A stretch of 64,000 nucleotides of DNA from Candidatus Flexifilum breve (GCA_016717205.1 JADKGC010000010.1:186001-250000), one strand, 5' to 3'; positions 1 to 8,857 are shown, counted from the stretch's first letter. Made by a program: numbers and translations. Notes: generated from the letters alone by a model not told the origin.

Positions 1-2505
1 ATCCTGCCACGGCGGCAGCACGTCATCTGCATCACGTTCGGTCAGGAACTCATGCAGCAGTTGGTAGACCGACACGAGCACGGCCCAGTTGTTGACCATG
101 CGTCCGGTGTTCGCCTGCCGTCCCAGCTTTGCCTGAAGTTTTGCGGCGTAACCTTGAGCATTCATCGGGAAACGTCGGGCAAGATCGTCGGTGAGCGTGC
201 CCGCATCAGCGCGACCAGCGAGCCATTGAACAAACGCAGCGGTGAAGGCGGGTAAATCACGGCGCACCGCTTCCGCTTCAGCCAGCTTCTTTCCACCCGG
301 ATCGCGCCGCTCCCACGGCGGCACCTCTAGCACGAGCATACGTGCAAGGATCGAGGCTTCCCCTTCAATCGTTGTTTCACCCGTCGAGAGCAGTAGTCCG
401 CGACACGGACGTTCCTGCCGAAGTTTGGCTTCGCGGGTCAAGCGCCCTCGTCCCATTCCGCGCGAGTAGCTTTGCAGAAAGCGAGTGAAAGTGCGTTCGT
501 CCGCGTAACAGGTCTTGTAGTCGTCCACCCAGTAGAGCGCGTCTGCGAGCGTGTAGCCGAGGGCTTCGACCGTGTTCACGGTGTCGCCCCACTGCGCGGG
601 CGGCGTGTCGCGGGTGAACTGTCCATAGAAGCTGGTCATCAGCGCGGCGATCTCGCTCTTGCCGCTGCCGGTCGTGCCGACGAGGTGCAGCGCGGGCTTC
701 GGTGCGGCGGTGGGAAAGAAACGCTGCATCACCGGTAGCAGCGAAAAGGCGATCAAGACGGATGCCAGTTCTTTCGGAAAAACGGCGACGGTCGCTCGAA
801 AGGCATTGAGTCCGTCCTCCCATGCGGCTTGTTTCAGTCCGTAATCGTGCAGACGGCTCTCCAGTGCTACTTCGGGTGGATTATTCACGATGCCTGCTGC
901 GCTGACGCTGAGATCGGGTGAAACAAACTGCCAGTGATCGTCGATCTGTGTCCAGCCCATGAAGCGATAAGTCTGACGGCGCGGCGCATCGGTGGAGAGC
1001 TTCAGGATCGCCGGCGCGAGATGTTTCTGCATCCCGGCACGCGGGGAGAACATGCCACCTGCTTTCCCGGCGATGAAGCGTGCCAGCGCGTTTGGATCGC
1101 CGAACAATTCGTCCGGCGCGTCGATAGTGGTTGAGTACGTTGGGTGCGTGAGCTGCAAACGCATCTGCCGATCCACCTGCCCATCGTCATCGACCTGCAT
1201 CATCCATTCCAGCACCCGCCCCGTCCAGTCGGCGACGGTCAGCCGGGACAACCCGCGTTCGTTCTCTTTCTCGTACACCATACCGCCGTCCCGCTCGGTG
1301 TAACGTTCTGCGCCTTCGCTGTGTGGTGCTGCGGATCGCTCACGCTCGCGGCGGGCTTCACGGTACAGACGATCCAGATCGCCTACCTTTAAACCGTCGC
1401 CGCACACGGATTTGAGGCGCTGGCGTGTTTCTGCCCATTCCACCGGGTTCATTCCGGCACAGGCGCGCACCGTTTCCGCGATCTGAGCGGCGGTCGGACG
1501 ATCCGAAGCTTCGGTCTGCCGACTATAACGATTGACCAACTGCTCGACCTGATCACGCGGATTCGGAATCGGATCACGCGGTGGGCGGCTAAATGCGCTG
1601 CGGATGGTTGTCAATGCCTCCTTTTCACTGCACCCATCAGAAACGTAGCGCGGGACAAGCTGTGCTTCCGCGTCAGATTCAGAATAGCCCGCATCGCGAA
1701 GTTGGCACGCCGCTTGAAACAGTTCGGTATTTCGACTGCCTTCCGTCGCGCCCGATGCGAGGTAGTCTTCGGTGCGCTTGGGGAGCGGGTGCTGCCCATT
1801 TCCACTGAGCGTGATCACATTCAGGCTGCCGCTCCGTTCGACCTGTGGATGACTCTCTAACCAGGCGAAGTCACTCAACGGATAGTGGCGATCCGGGTGC
1901 AGTTCGACCAGTGTCACAATCACGCCACCCCGATTAGGCTTGGTGTTCAGGCTGTTCGGCATTCTCATCACGGACGCGACCGACTTGACATACTGCGGAT
2001 CACCGCCAAGCGCGCTGAACAACCCGCGCAGAATGCCTGCCGCTTGTTTTCGATTGTTCTCATCCAGCATCGCCGGCTCAGAAAGCAGCCAGTAGGCATG
2101 CAAGCCGCCACCGCTGTCGATGATCGCGGAGGGTGGCAGATCGAAAGCGTGCAGCTTCGCCAGTGCCGCCGCTCGGCGTGCTGCATCGTTGTCACAGTCC
2201 AGATCGACCCACAACGCGGGCAGCAGCGCCGCCGCTTCGGCTTTGCCCTGCTTGTCCCCGCGCAAACACGGCGCGAAGTACAACCCATAGCCGTTCTCGC
2301 GGTTCAAGGCGGCTGCGCGATTGAGCGCGTTGGTCAGCGTGCCTTTGTCCCCGACTTTACTCCAGAACGAGCGGGCATCCCCATTTGTCGGGTGGATGCA
2401 GCGCAGTTCAAAATACAGTTCTTCCGGTGCGCCCGCATACAGGGCGCGGAGAAAATCACGCCATTCCAGCTTATTGCCGGAGGCGTCAGTATGTGCGATA
2501 CTCAT
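1..2505 (-). CDS. RepB-like primase-polymerase fused to helicase-like ATPase (3' end cut by window)
   Basis: This is an open frame of 835 codons that runs off the window start, so the C-terminus is missing. The N-terminal part (about residues 30-230) looks like an archaeo-eukaryotic-type (RepB-like) primase domain: an acidic WVDLDCD metal motif, then an SGGGLHAYW motif and a MPNSLNTKPNR motif. A later domain (about residue 600 on) has a Walker A motif (VGTTGSGKSE) and a WVDDYK acidic motif, as in plasmid and phage primase-helicases. The expected role is replication priming and unwinding for the element. The ATG at 2505 is preferred over the one at 2511 because AAGGA then sits 6-7 bases upstream. 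It follows the HU-RHH-relaxase genes on the same strand. Confidence 0.85.
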   Translation of the reverse strand, partial: MSIAHTDASGNKLEWRDFLRALYAGAPEELYFELRCIHPTNGDARSFWSKVGDKGTLTNALNRAAALNRENGYGLYFAPCLRGDKQGKAEAAALLPALWVDLDCDNDAARRAAALAKLHAFDLPPSAIIDSGGGLHAYWLLSEPAMLDENNRKQAAGILRGLFSALGGDPQYVKSVASVMRMPNSLNTKPNRGGVIVTLVELHPDRHYPLSDFAWLESHPQVERSGSLNVITLSGNGQHPLPKRTEDYLASGATEGSRNTELFQAACQLRDAGYSESDAEAQLVPRYVSDGCSEKEALTTIRSAFSRPPRDPIPNPRDQVEQLVNRYSRQTEASDRPTAAQIAETVRACAGMNPVEWAETRQRLKSVCGDGLKVGDLDRLYREARRERERSAAPHSEGAERYTERDGGMVYEKENERGLSRLTVADWTGRVLEWMMQVDDDGQVDRQMRLQLTHPTYSTTIDAPDELFGDPNALARFIAGKAGGMFSPRAGMQKHLAPAILKLSTDAPRRQTYRFMGWTQIDDHWQFVSPDLSVSAAGIVNNPPEVALESRLHDYGLKQAAWEDGLNAFRATVAVFPKELASVLIAFSLLPVMQRFFPTAAPKPALHLVGTTGSGKSEIAALMTSFYGQFTRDTPPAQWGDTVNTVEALGYTLADALYWVDDYKTCYADERTFTRFLQSYSRGMGRGRLTREAKLRQERPCRGLLLSTGETTIEGEASILARMLVLEVPPWERRDPGGKKLAEAEAVRRDLPAFTAAFVQWLAGRADAGTLTDDLARRFPMNAQGYAAKLQAKLGRQANTGRMVNNWAVLVSVYQLLHEFLTERDADDVLPPWQD

Positions 2506-2589
2506 CTTCATTCCTTCGGATATCATACAGGGGTTTGAAGCGCGCTCGTTTGCCGACCAGAGCGTTTCATTCCCCTGTGTGCATGTCGG

Positions 2590-3588
2590 CTAAAAGTCGA
2601 TGTCGATGTCCAAGTCCAGTTCTCGATCCGGCGGCGAGAAGTCCAACCGGCGCACGTCGGCGAAAAAGGCTTCCCGCTCCGCCCCGCTCATCTCATTGAT
2701 GCCATCGGCAAGCTGACGCAATACCGCGAAATCCCCGCCTATTTCACTGTGCAAGAGCCGCGCAAGTAATTCCGCCTCGTCGTGTTTCAGTCCGCCGATC
2801 AACGGGCGAAACTCCACCTCGTCATCTTCGAGCGTCCGGTAGTAGCCCGTCGCGCTGATCTGTTCATCAGTGCGCCGCGCTCCCATCCAGAAATTGAAGG
2901 TTCCGTCGTCTGTATCAACCGCCCTGTGAGCGGGCTGCTCGGTGATCGCCAACTGCGCCTCGCGTACTGCTGCCAGATCGTCATACCGCTGTTCCCAATC
3001 GGGACCGACATAGCGCTCCATCTGATCGGCGACCTGCTGTTCGGTCAGATCGTGCAGCATGGCGATGTGATCAACGGACTTGTTCCGGTTGAAATACAGT
3101 GGCACGCGCTCTCCTAAGCCATCGTCGTAGTACGTGCCGGGCAGCACAACATGCGTGTGCGGATCGTGCCGTCCCGGTGACTCTGGATCGTCCGTCTGTC
3201 GGTGATGCGTCACGAAAGCGTATTCGATGCCTGTATCGATGCCGCGCTGCTCGAAAAACGCCTCCGTCGTCTGAACCGTCAGTTCGCGGACGAACTGCTC
3301 ACGGCGCTCCGGCGCGACCATGGCGATCAGATCGGGATTGACGTTGTAGACGAGGCTGAACAGCATCACATGCTGGCTCTGCAGTGCCTCGCAGCGCTGC
3401 GCGATCTCCGCGACCGACCCGCCCATGCCGTGATCCTCCCAGCGCTCCCGCCCGGCGGCGTAGCGCGCTCCTTCGTCACGGCTCTCGCGGTAGGTCAGAT
3501 AGCGCAGCAGTCCTTTCGCCCGCTTCGCCTCGTTCGCGGTCGGCTTCTTGTACTGCACATTGGCGACGCACATCTGCTTGCGATCCAT
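2590..3588 (-). CDS. MobA/MobL-like relaxase, module 1
   Basis: The 332-residue protein has a YLTYR tyrosine motif near residue 30 and a histidine motif (HDPHTHVVLPGTY) near residue 145. This is the pattern of small relaxases that nick oriT and stay bound to the 5' DNA end during conjugation. The C-terminus is acidic (DLDIDIDF). It clearly resembles the relaxase at 15443-16105, which shares the histidine motif and general layout. The start is the ATG at 3588, with GGGAGG overlapping the end of the upstream RHH gene, so the two are probably cotranslated. The hairpin-rich region at 4197-4545 upstream of this operon is a candidate oriT. Relaxase function is inferred from motifs only. Confidence 0.75.
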   Translation of the reverse strand: MDRKQMCVANVQYKKPTANEAKRAKGLLRYLTYRESRDEGARYAAGRERWEDHGMGGSVAEIAQRCEALQSQHVMLFSLVYNVNPDLIAMVAPERREQFVRELTVQTTEAFFEQRGIDTGIEYAFVTHHRQTDDPESPGRHDPHTHVVLPGTYYDDGLGERVPLYFNRNKSVDHIAMLHDLTEQQVADQMERYVGPDWEQRYDDLAAVREAQLAITEQPAHRAVDTDDGTFNFWMGARRTDEQISATGYYRTLEDDEVEFRPLIGGLKHDEAELLARLLHSEIGGDFAVLRQLADGINEMSGAEREAFFADVRRLDFSPPDRELDLDIDIDF

Positions 3589-3591
3589 CCG

Positions 3592-3894
3592 TTAGCCTCC
3601 CGTCCGACGGCGCGTCACGCTCTCGACGAATGCGGCGAACTGCGCCCGCAGGTCTTCGATCTTCGCGTCGAGCGCGTCGATCTTGCCTTCCAAGTCTTTA
3701 GCGATGGCCTTGCGTGAACCCACCAGATCGGGCTGGTGCTGGAGGTAGAAACCGACCGCCTCACGCACGAGCGCGGCGCGGTTAGTCGTGTCGCCCTTGC
3801 GACTGCGCGTCCGGTTGAGTTCGTCCAGCTTGCTCGCCTGATCAGGCGTAAAGCCGACGGTGAAGCGGATTTTGTTCTTGTCTTTGCTTTTCAT
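3592..3894 (-). CDS. Ribbon-helix-helix relaxosome accessory protein, module 1
   Basis: The 100-residue protein starts with a basic strand and a helix pair (RFTVGFTPDQASKLDELN, then TNRAALVREAVGFYL), typical of ribbon-helix-helix DNA-binding proteins. A coiled-coil-like tail follows (EGKIDALDAKIEDLRAQF). Its start overlaps the HU-like gene stop as ATGA, with AAGGAG upstream, and the relaxase gene follows after 3 bases. This position and fold suggest an oriT-binding relaxosome protein that may also autoregulate the operon. The protein at 16102-16476 has the same domain plan beside the second relaxase. An antitoxin-type regulator is the alternative, but no toxin is adjacent. Confidence 0.7.
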   Translation of the reverse strand: MKSKDKNKIRFTVGFTPDQASKLDELNRTRSRKGDTTNRAALVREAVGFYLQHQPDLVGSRKAIAKDLEGKIDALDAKIEDLRAQFAAFVESVTRRRTGG

Positions 3895-4196
3895 GCACGC
3901 TCCTTCAGGTCACGTTCAATGCGACGGCGCAAGCTGCCAACCGGGTGAAAGCGGAAGTACAGGCGTGTCAGACGTTCCGGCGCGCTGCCACCCATCTGTG
4001 CCCGGATCGCGCCGCTGTTTTTCATGCGCTGCACTTCGACCGTGAGTTTGCCGAAATCGCGGATCACCACGTCGTCGGGCTGCGCCAGCGCCGTGCTCCA
4101 CACCTCGACCAACACGTCCAACACGTCTGCAATCTGCTGCTGCGTTAGGTCGGGAAAGCGCCTTGCAACCTGCTTGATCACCTCTCGATGGTTCAT
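3891..4196 (-). CDS. HU/IHF-family DNA-bending protein, module 1
   Basis: The 101-residue protein starts MNHREVIKQVARR and has the HU pattern: two N-terminal helices (LTQQQIADVLDVLVEVWSTAL), then the VVIRDFGKLTVE strand where HU proteins have I.GFG.F, then a basic arm and C-terminal helix. The start at 4196 has GGGAG nine bases upstream; longer reading frames upstream enter the hairpin-rich intergenic region and are rejected. It is the first gene of the HU-RHH-relaxase-primase operon. HU/IHF proteins commonly assist relaxosome or replication-origin architecture, and that role is inferred here. A shorter relative lies at 13014-13244 beside the coupling protein. Confidence 0.7.
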   Translation of the reverse strand: MNHREVIKQVARRFPDLTQQQIADVLDVLVEVWSTALAQPDDVVIRDFGKLTVEVQRMKNSGAIRAQMGGSAPERLTRLYFRFHPVGSLRRRIERDLKERA

Positions 4197-4545
4197 CGTT
4201 TCTCCCTTTTCGGTTCGCAAACGAACCGGTGCGCTTTGCCCCGCGAAGTTGGCGCGGGGCGGGTTGTGTAGACGGTACAGGTACCGTCTACACGTTCGGC
4301 GGGTGCTGCGCACCGCCGAACCGGTGCTGCCGCCGCAAGGCGCTGCACCGTAGCCCTGCGGCGCTTGAGCAGCCAGCGTTTTAGCTGGCTGTGTTCCGGG
4401 AGAGGCACAGGGGGCGCGTCCAGACAATGGACGACGACAAGCGAACGCGCCCCCGCCTCGAACCGGAACGCCGACGCCGCCAAGCGGATAGTCCCCGCAG
4501 TGCGGACGGCGTCGAACGGCTTTGGCTGCTGCATGGCGAAAGATC
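4197..4545. other. Hairpin-rich intergenic region, candidate oriT or origin
   Basis: No credible gene is seen. The region holds a train of inverted repeats: 4211-4217 with 4222-4228 (7 bp), 4238-4245 with 4253-4260 (8 bp), 4266-4278 with 4281-4293 (13 bp, perfect, 2-base loop), 4295-4320 (imperfect), 4322-4327 with 4345-4350, 4370-4377 with 4384-4391 (8 bp) and 4410-4419 with 4445-4454 (10 bp). It lies just upstream of the relaxosome operon, and the partition genes end on its other side. A transfer or replication origin is the best guess, but the strand and nick site are unknown. Confidence 0.5.
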
Positions 4546-4959
4546 TCACCATCCGACTTTTCCCATCTTTGCTTTTCGACGGGCGAGCGCAACGCTTGAG
4601 AGTCCGTCCGCGTTTTGGATTGCACTCGGTTCAGCCTGCACGGCAGGCGGCGTATAGACACTAATCCGACCGAGCAGTCCTTCCAGATAGGTGGGCATCT
4701 CGTTCAACGCTCCGCGGATCCATGCCGTATCGTCTCGGAGTTGCAGGACGACACTTCCATCCACCGCGACGGCGGGTCGGCGCGTCGCTTCGTAGAGCGG
4801 CAGCCCGCGCACATAGCCGCGCAGCAGTTCGCGGATCACCTCGCTGCGCTCGCCGTCCTGCATCCCCTCCCACCATTCCAGAATGTCGCGGTCGGTATCG
4901 AAGAAGGCTTTGAACGCGATCAGCTTGTGTTCCCGTTTGGGCGGTCGCTGCTTGCTCAT
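4546..4959 (-). CDS. ParR-like partition DNA-binding protein
   Basis: The 137-residue protein follows the ParM-like gene on the same strand. The N-terminal part (RPPKREHKLIAFKAFFD, then SEVIRELLRGYVRG) reads as a ribbon-helix-helix, as expected for ParR or StbB. The remainder is not recognised. The ATG at 4959 has GAGGGAG just upstream; an in-frame ATG at 5022 overlaps the ParM stop as ATGA and is an alternative that adds 21 residues. ParR proteins bind the centromere parC and cap ParM filaments. parC may lie in the repeat-rich sequence on either side. The call rests on position and fold. Confidence 0.55.
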   Translation of the reverse strand: MSKQRPPKREHKLIAFKAFFDTDRDILEWWEGMQDGERSEVIRELLRGYVRGLPLYEATRRPAVAVDGSVVLQLRDDTAWIRGALNEMPTYLEGLLGRISVYTPPAVQAEPSAIQNADGLSSVALARRKAKMGKVGW

Positions 4960-5018
4960 GCTCCCTCGTTTTCCGGTTTTACCGCCGTCAAACCGCTGGT
5001 CTAACTGGTAAAACCCGC

Positions 5019-6074
5019 TCATCGTGCCGTCTCCGCGAACCGGGCATAGTTCAGGTAGCCTTGCGCGTTGGCGATCTGCGCCTGCTTGACCAACTGCGTC
5101 TGTGGATAGGCGCTCATGACGTCGCGCAGTACCAGTTCTGCCCCGCCGCCCGACAGATAAACTACATCGACGGTTGTCCCCGCCTTCCACTTCTCACTGA
5201 GCAGGTTCAGGGTGGCACTCCGCAACGGTGCGAGTGCTTCCTCGACTTCGGCGCTGTAGTCAACCAGATCGCCGCTGGCGCGGAAACGCCCCGTCCGCAG
5301 CACGTCCTCGACGATCTTGTAGGGCATCTTCTGGCGATAGTCCCGTTCGAGCGATTCCGCGATCCGCTCCTGCGCGGTGAACACGCCGCTCTCCACACTC
5401 CCACTTTCGGAGTCGATGTACTCGCCGTCGTCATCGAGCGCCACATCGACCGTGTATGTCCCCACATCGCACACGCCTGTCCGCATGAAGGTGTGCGCCG
5501 GGTTGAGATCGCCTGCCGGGGTGAGCGTGCGCGAATAGATCGTGCCGTAAGGCTGCGGCATGACCATGACCTCAGTCACGTTGGCGATTACCTCGGCTGA
5601 GTCGGTTTGGACGAGATGGGTCCCCAAGAGTGTTTTCTTGAGTTCGGCGGCGTCGCGCATGTGATCGCACGGAAGCCCCGTCGCAATCCGGATATGAACA
5701 GCATCGCGGTTCTGCGCCCCGTTGAACAACTTGCCGATGGCGACCTTTGCCAGCCGCAGTCGGAAGGCATTCCCCATCGTCGCTTCATTGGCAGTGCGTC
5801 CGCGCAAGCGGAGCAGTTCACCCGGTGGAAGCTGCGCCAATGCCAGATCGCCGACAAACCACATGCCTTCGTCATCGGTGATTTGATCCCCCGGATGCCG
5901 CTGTGCGATCTCCGCCTGCTGGAACTTGATTTCACGGGCGTGACCCGCGACCGATGGAAAAGTGATGACAGTCTCGCTGGTCACGGCTTTGACCACGCCA
6001 TAGCCGATGTCCAGCCCGATGGTGATCACGCCGTTCGGCGCGACCAGGTTGAGGGTGTTTCGCCGTTTACTCAT
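5019..6074 (-). CDS. parM: ParM/StbA actin-like plasmid segregation ATPase
   Basis: The 351-residue protein has actin-fold nucleotide motifs in order: phosphate-1 GLDIGYGVVKAV near residue 19, phosphate-2 DVGTYTVDVAL near residue 203 and adenosine motif LSGGGAEL near residue 306. Such proteins form filaments that push replicated plasmid copies apart. PRTRC protein D belongs to the same family, and a PRTRC-like cassette lies at 36-40 kb. The ATG at 6074 has AGGAG seven bases upstream; upstream in-frame starts overlap the preceding gene. The preceding gene overlaps this one by 8 bases and the ParR-like gene follows. Confidence 0.85.
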   Translation of the reverse strand: MSKRRNTLNLVAPNGVITIGLDIGYGVVKAVTSETVITFPSVAGHAREIKFQQAEIAQRHPGDQITDDEGMWFVGDLALAQLPPGELLRLRGRTANEATMGNAFRLRLAKVAIGKLFNGAQNRDAVHIRIATGLPCDHMRDAAELKKTLLGTHLVQTDSAEVIANVTEVMVMPQPYGTIYSRTLTPAGDLNPAHTFMRTGVCDVGTYTVDVALDDDGEYIDSESGSVESGVFTAQERIAESLERDYRQKMPYKIVEDVLRTGRFRASGDLVDYSAEVEEALAPLRSATLNLLSEKWKAGTTVDVVYLSGGGAELVLRDVMSAYPQTQLVKQAQIANAQGYLNYARFAETAR

Positions 6075-6543
6075 CTTGATCTCCTGAATCGACAACAGCC
6101 TGCTCATCCGACGAACCTTCGCCGAACGTGGCTGTAGAACCAACTGGGTTAGGGATAATGCTGGCGATCTGACGCAGGCAGCGGGCAAGGTAGCGCGAAC
6201 GGTCGTTGTGTCCGCGCCCATCCTCGGCAAGCTGGATATATTCGAGCGCCAAATCGAGCGACAGCCGGAACTGCTCCGCCAGCGGGAACGCGTTCAGCCT
6301 TTCCAGATCGGTTGGCGGCGGGTGCAGCCGCTTGACCTCTGCGAACGCCCACAGCAGCACATCACGGTCACGGGAAGCACCATAAGGCATGTACAGCTCC
6401 ACGTCTCCCGCTTCGGTGCTGACGGTGTGCAGAATCAAGCCGAGCGGGAGCAGCGCGGAATGCTGCTGCCACCGCCTGACCCGCCAAGGCTCCTCGGTGG
6501 GGAGCGCCTCGACCACAAAAATCAACGAATTCTCCTGTTTCAT
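6067..6543 (-). CDS. Unknown protein upstream of parM
   Basis: The 158-residue protein has no recognised domain. The N-terminal part (ENSLIFVVEALPTEEPWRVRRW) looks like a beta strand followed by basic residues; the middle is helical and the C-terminus acidic (EGSSDEQAVVDSGDQDE). It starts at an ATG with GGAG nine bases upstream and overlaps the ParM start by 8 bases, so it probably belongs to the partition operon. It is divergent from the plus-strand genes that begin near 6632. Confidence 0.6.
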   Translation of the reverse strand: MKQENSLIFVVEALPTEEPWRVRRWQQHSALLPLGLILHTVSTEAGDVELYMPYGASRDRDVLLWAFAEVKRLHPPPTDLERLNAFPLAEQFRLSLDLALEYIQLAEDGRGHNDRSRYLARCLRQIASIIPNPVGSTATFGEGSSDEQAVVDSGDQDE

Positions 6544-6631
6544 GGGGTATCTCCAGAACGCGAAGAAGCCGACTCCCCATCGTTGGGATCGGCTTCAGGA
6601 CGAACAAATTTGGGTAGAGAACGGTTCTCGA

Positions 6632-6949
6632 ATGCGCGGGCAACTTCGCTCAGATCAAACGGGCGTAAGTCTTGTCGAGTTACTGCTCCATCAGCAGATG
6701 TCAGTCTTTTTGGAGGGCAAAGCGCGGCTGATCTTCGAGAACTGCCCGATCCGCGTGATCTTCTCACAGCGGCAGGGCATGAACGTCTTCCGCGAAGATG
6801 CCGCCTTCGCCCACTTCAACCAGCGGCACCGCGACATCATTGCGCAGCTGCCGCGCTTCCACTTCGTGCTCGACATTCAGGATGAAGGGCTCTGGTACCT
6901 GTATGGCAAAGCGACGCCGGGCGAACTGGCGCGCTTCCGCACCACCTGA
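6632..6949 (+). CDS. Small protein resembling the tail of a VirB4/TraC-type ATPase
   Basis: The frame encodes about 105 residues from the ATG at 6632; the start is uncertain and no strong ribosome site is seen. The stretch RLIFENCPIRVIFSQRQ and the later KATPGELARFRTT recall the C-terminal end of VirB4/TraC conjugation ATPases, where an ENCP-hydrophobic-Q segment is common. It could be a remnant of such a gene or a free-standing small protein. It opens the plus-strand series that continues to 11.7 kb. Confidence 0.45.
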   Translation: MRGQLRSDQTGVSLVELLLHQQMSVFLEGKARLIFENCPIRVIFSQRQGMNVFREDAAFAHFNQRHRDIIAQLPRFHFVLDIQDEGLWYLYGKATPGELARFRTT

Positions 6950-6971
6950 CGAAAGCGGAGGAATAGATGAC

Positions 6972-7193
6972 ATGCCACCACCTACGGCAGCGACGGGTCC
7001 CTGGCAGGACCTCGAACAGCAGGCGTACCACGCCTACCGTGAATGGCCGATCTGGCTCGTTCTGCGCGAGCGCGAACTGGCTGAACGCGGGCGTCCCGCG
7101 CGGTCGGAGCAGCGCGCGCCGAGCCCTGCGCCAGCTGGTACAAATGCTCAACCTGCGGCGGTCGATCCGCCGGGAAAGGCTGAACCGGAATGA
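6972..7193 (+). CDS. Unknown 73-residue protein coupled to the topoisomerase homologue
   Basis: The predicted protein begins MPPPTAATGPWQDLEQQAYH, has a central Trp/Arg-rich helix (REWPIWLVLRERELAERG) and a Pro/Ala-rich tail. Its stop overlaps the next start as ATGA at 7190, which suggests translational coupling. GGAGGA lies 11 bases upstream of this ATG and only six upstream of another ATG at 6967 in a different frame. I prefer 6972 because the 6967 frame gives an unnatural Ser/Arg-rich protein. Function is unknown. Confidence 0.5.
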   Translation: MPPPTAATGPWQDLEQQAYHAYREWPIWLVLRERELAERGRPARSEQRAPSPAPAGTNAQPAAVDPPGKAEPE

Positions 7194-8854
7194 AACTCGT
7201 CCTCGTTGAAACGCCCGCGCAGGCGCGGCGGGTGCGAGACGCGCTGGGTGACGGTTGGCGCGTTGAACCGTGTTACGGTTTCGTCCGCGACCTGCCCGCG
7301 GACCAGCTCGGGGCCGATCCGGACAACGATTTCTGTCCCACTTTCACCATCGTGCCGGGGAAAGGCCATCTCGTTCGGCGGCTCATGAAGGCACTGCGCG
7401 ATTGTGAAGCTGTCTACGCGGCGACACCGCCCACGCGCGAGGGTGAAGCCATGGCGTATCACCTACTCGCGCTGTCGCCCGACGCCAAAGACAAACCCGT
7501 GTACCGCGTGACGCTGACCGCGCTCGCGCCGGAGGCTATCCGCGCCGCTCTGGCCGCCCCGCGTCCGCTGAATCTAGCGCAAATTGAGGCGCATGTGGCG
7601 GAGCGCACGCTCGACCGCCTGCTGGGCTGGAGCGTCAACACCGCGGCCCGGCAGGCGCTCGGTTTCCCGACCCAGTTGAGCTCGGCGGGACTGCTCGCGC
7701 TGCGCCTGCTCACGGACCGTGCGGCCCGGATGGCAGCCTTCACGCCGACCAGACAGTGGCGCGCGACCGTCACCTTCACTGCCGATGGCCTGCCGTTCAC
7801 CGCTCTCGTCCTGAATCCGGAGGGGCGGCCGCTCCCGCTCCAAACGGATCGGCAGGCCGCCCAGCTCGAAGCGCTACTCAAGCGAGGACACTTCTGGGTC
7901 AACCAGACCGGACAGGCGCTCAAAACGCAGCCTGCGCCAACGCCACTCACACTGCCTCGGTTGCTGGAACACGCGGTGCGCACCCTGCATCTGCCACCTA
8001 AACGAGCGCTCCAGTTGGTCAACACGCTCTACGACGCGGGCTGGATCACGACTCCCGATGCCGCTGTGTCGCCGGCATTGCAGGCGGCAGCGGAGACCTA
8101 CATTCGGCGCGAGTTCGGCACCGAATATCTGGAGGCCGACCGACCAGCAGCGACGGGGTTCATGCCCACGGACGTGAGCCGCCAACCGGAAGCCCTGCCG
8201 GGGGTTGGCGCGGCGATCTACGCCCTGATCTGGCAGCACTTCATCGCTGCGCACATGGCGGCGGCGCAAACCAAGCTGCTGGGGGCCACGCTGCTTGTCG
8301 GGAAAGCGCCCGGTCAGCCCTATCCATTGGAACTGCGCACACTCGCGGCGCTGCGCTATTTTGAGGGATGGCAGCGCCTGTTACCCACAGATTTCAGCGA
8401 CTCGGTTCTGCCGATTCTGACGCGCGGCCAACCGCTGCGCCCAGAGCAGGTCACGGTGGAGCGGTTGAGCAGCCCACCTCCAGCCCTCTACGACGAAGCC
8501 GAACTGGTGAGTACATTGATTGCTTGTGGTCTACCGATCAAGCAGGTCGTTGAGGTCGTCGACCAGCTCCGGAATGGAGGTTATATCGCCGACGAAACGG
8601 CTCTCAGCCTGACAGACGTGGGCCGGATGGTGGCGAATTATCTCAGTGCGAACTTTGGTGAACTCATCGCCCCGGCGTTCGCCCGCGAGCGGGCAGCGGA
8701 ACTGGAGCACATTGCCTCCGGTGAGCGCCAGCGCGCCGAGATCCTGCGCGCCTTCTGGCAGCGTTTTGGTGAGGTGCTGCGCCCTACACCCGTCATGCAC
8801 GTTACCACAGCGGACCGTAAGCCCATCATCCTGCGTCTGGCAGAGGAAATCTAA
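7190..8854 (+). CDS. Type IA topoisomerase homologue lacking the catalytic residues
   Basis: The 554 residues align along the TopA core: VETPAQARR (canonical VESPAKAR) at residues 6-14, then FVRDLP, then TREGEAMAYHL, LYDAGWIT near 280, IYALIWQHFIAAHM near 345 and GRMVANYLSANFGEL near 480. Key residues are replaced. Canonical ATDPDREGE is ATPPTREGE, so both TOPRIM aspartates are Pro80 and Thr82. Canonical GLITYMRTDS is GWITTPDAAVS, so the nucleophilic Tyr is Thr288. The GRVQ motif is also gone. The fold looks kept but relaxation activity should be absent. The C-terminal zinc ribbons of TopA are missing. A structural or DNA-binding role in the element is plausible. The gene overlaps its neighbours tightly. 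Confidence 0.85.
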   Translation: MKLVLVETPAQARRVRDALGDGWRVEPCYGFVRDLPADQLGADPDNDFCPTFTIVPGKGHLVRRLMKALRDCEAVYAATPPTREGEAMAYHLLALSPDAKDKPVYRVTLTALAPEAIRAALAAPRPLNLAQIEAHVAERTLDRLLGWSVNTAARQALGFPTQLSSAGLLALRLLTDRAARMAAFTPTRQWRATVTFTADGLPFTALVLNPEGRPLPLQTDRQAAQLEALLKRGHFWVNQTGQALKTQPAPTPLTLPRLLEHAVRTLHLPPKRALQLVNTLYDAGWITTPDAAVSPALQAAAETYIRREFGTEYLEADRPAATGFMPTDVSRQPEALPGVGAAIYALIWQHFIAAHMAAAQTKLLGATLLVGKAPGQPYPLELRTLAALRYFEGWQRLLPTDFSDSVLPILTRGQPLRPEQVTVERLSSPPPALYDEAELVSTLIACGLPIKQVVEVVDQLRNGGYIADETALSLTDVGRMVANYLSANFGELIAPAFARERAAELEHIASGERQRAEILRAFWQRFGEVLRPTPVMHVTTADRKPIILRLAEEI

Positions 8855-8857
8855 CCC

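Noticed and set aside
4546..5190. Longer ParR-like start at 5190
   Set aside because: The extension overlaps parM in another frame and has Arg-rich shadow composition; the ATG at 4959 has a good ribosome site.
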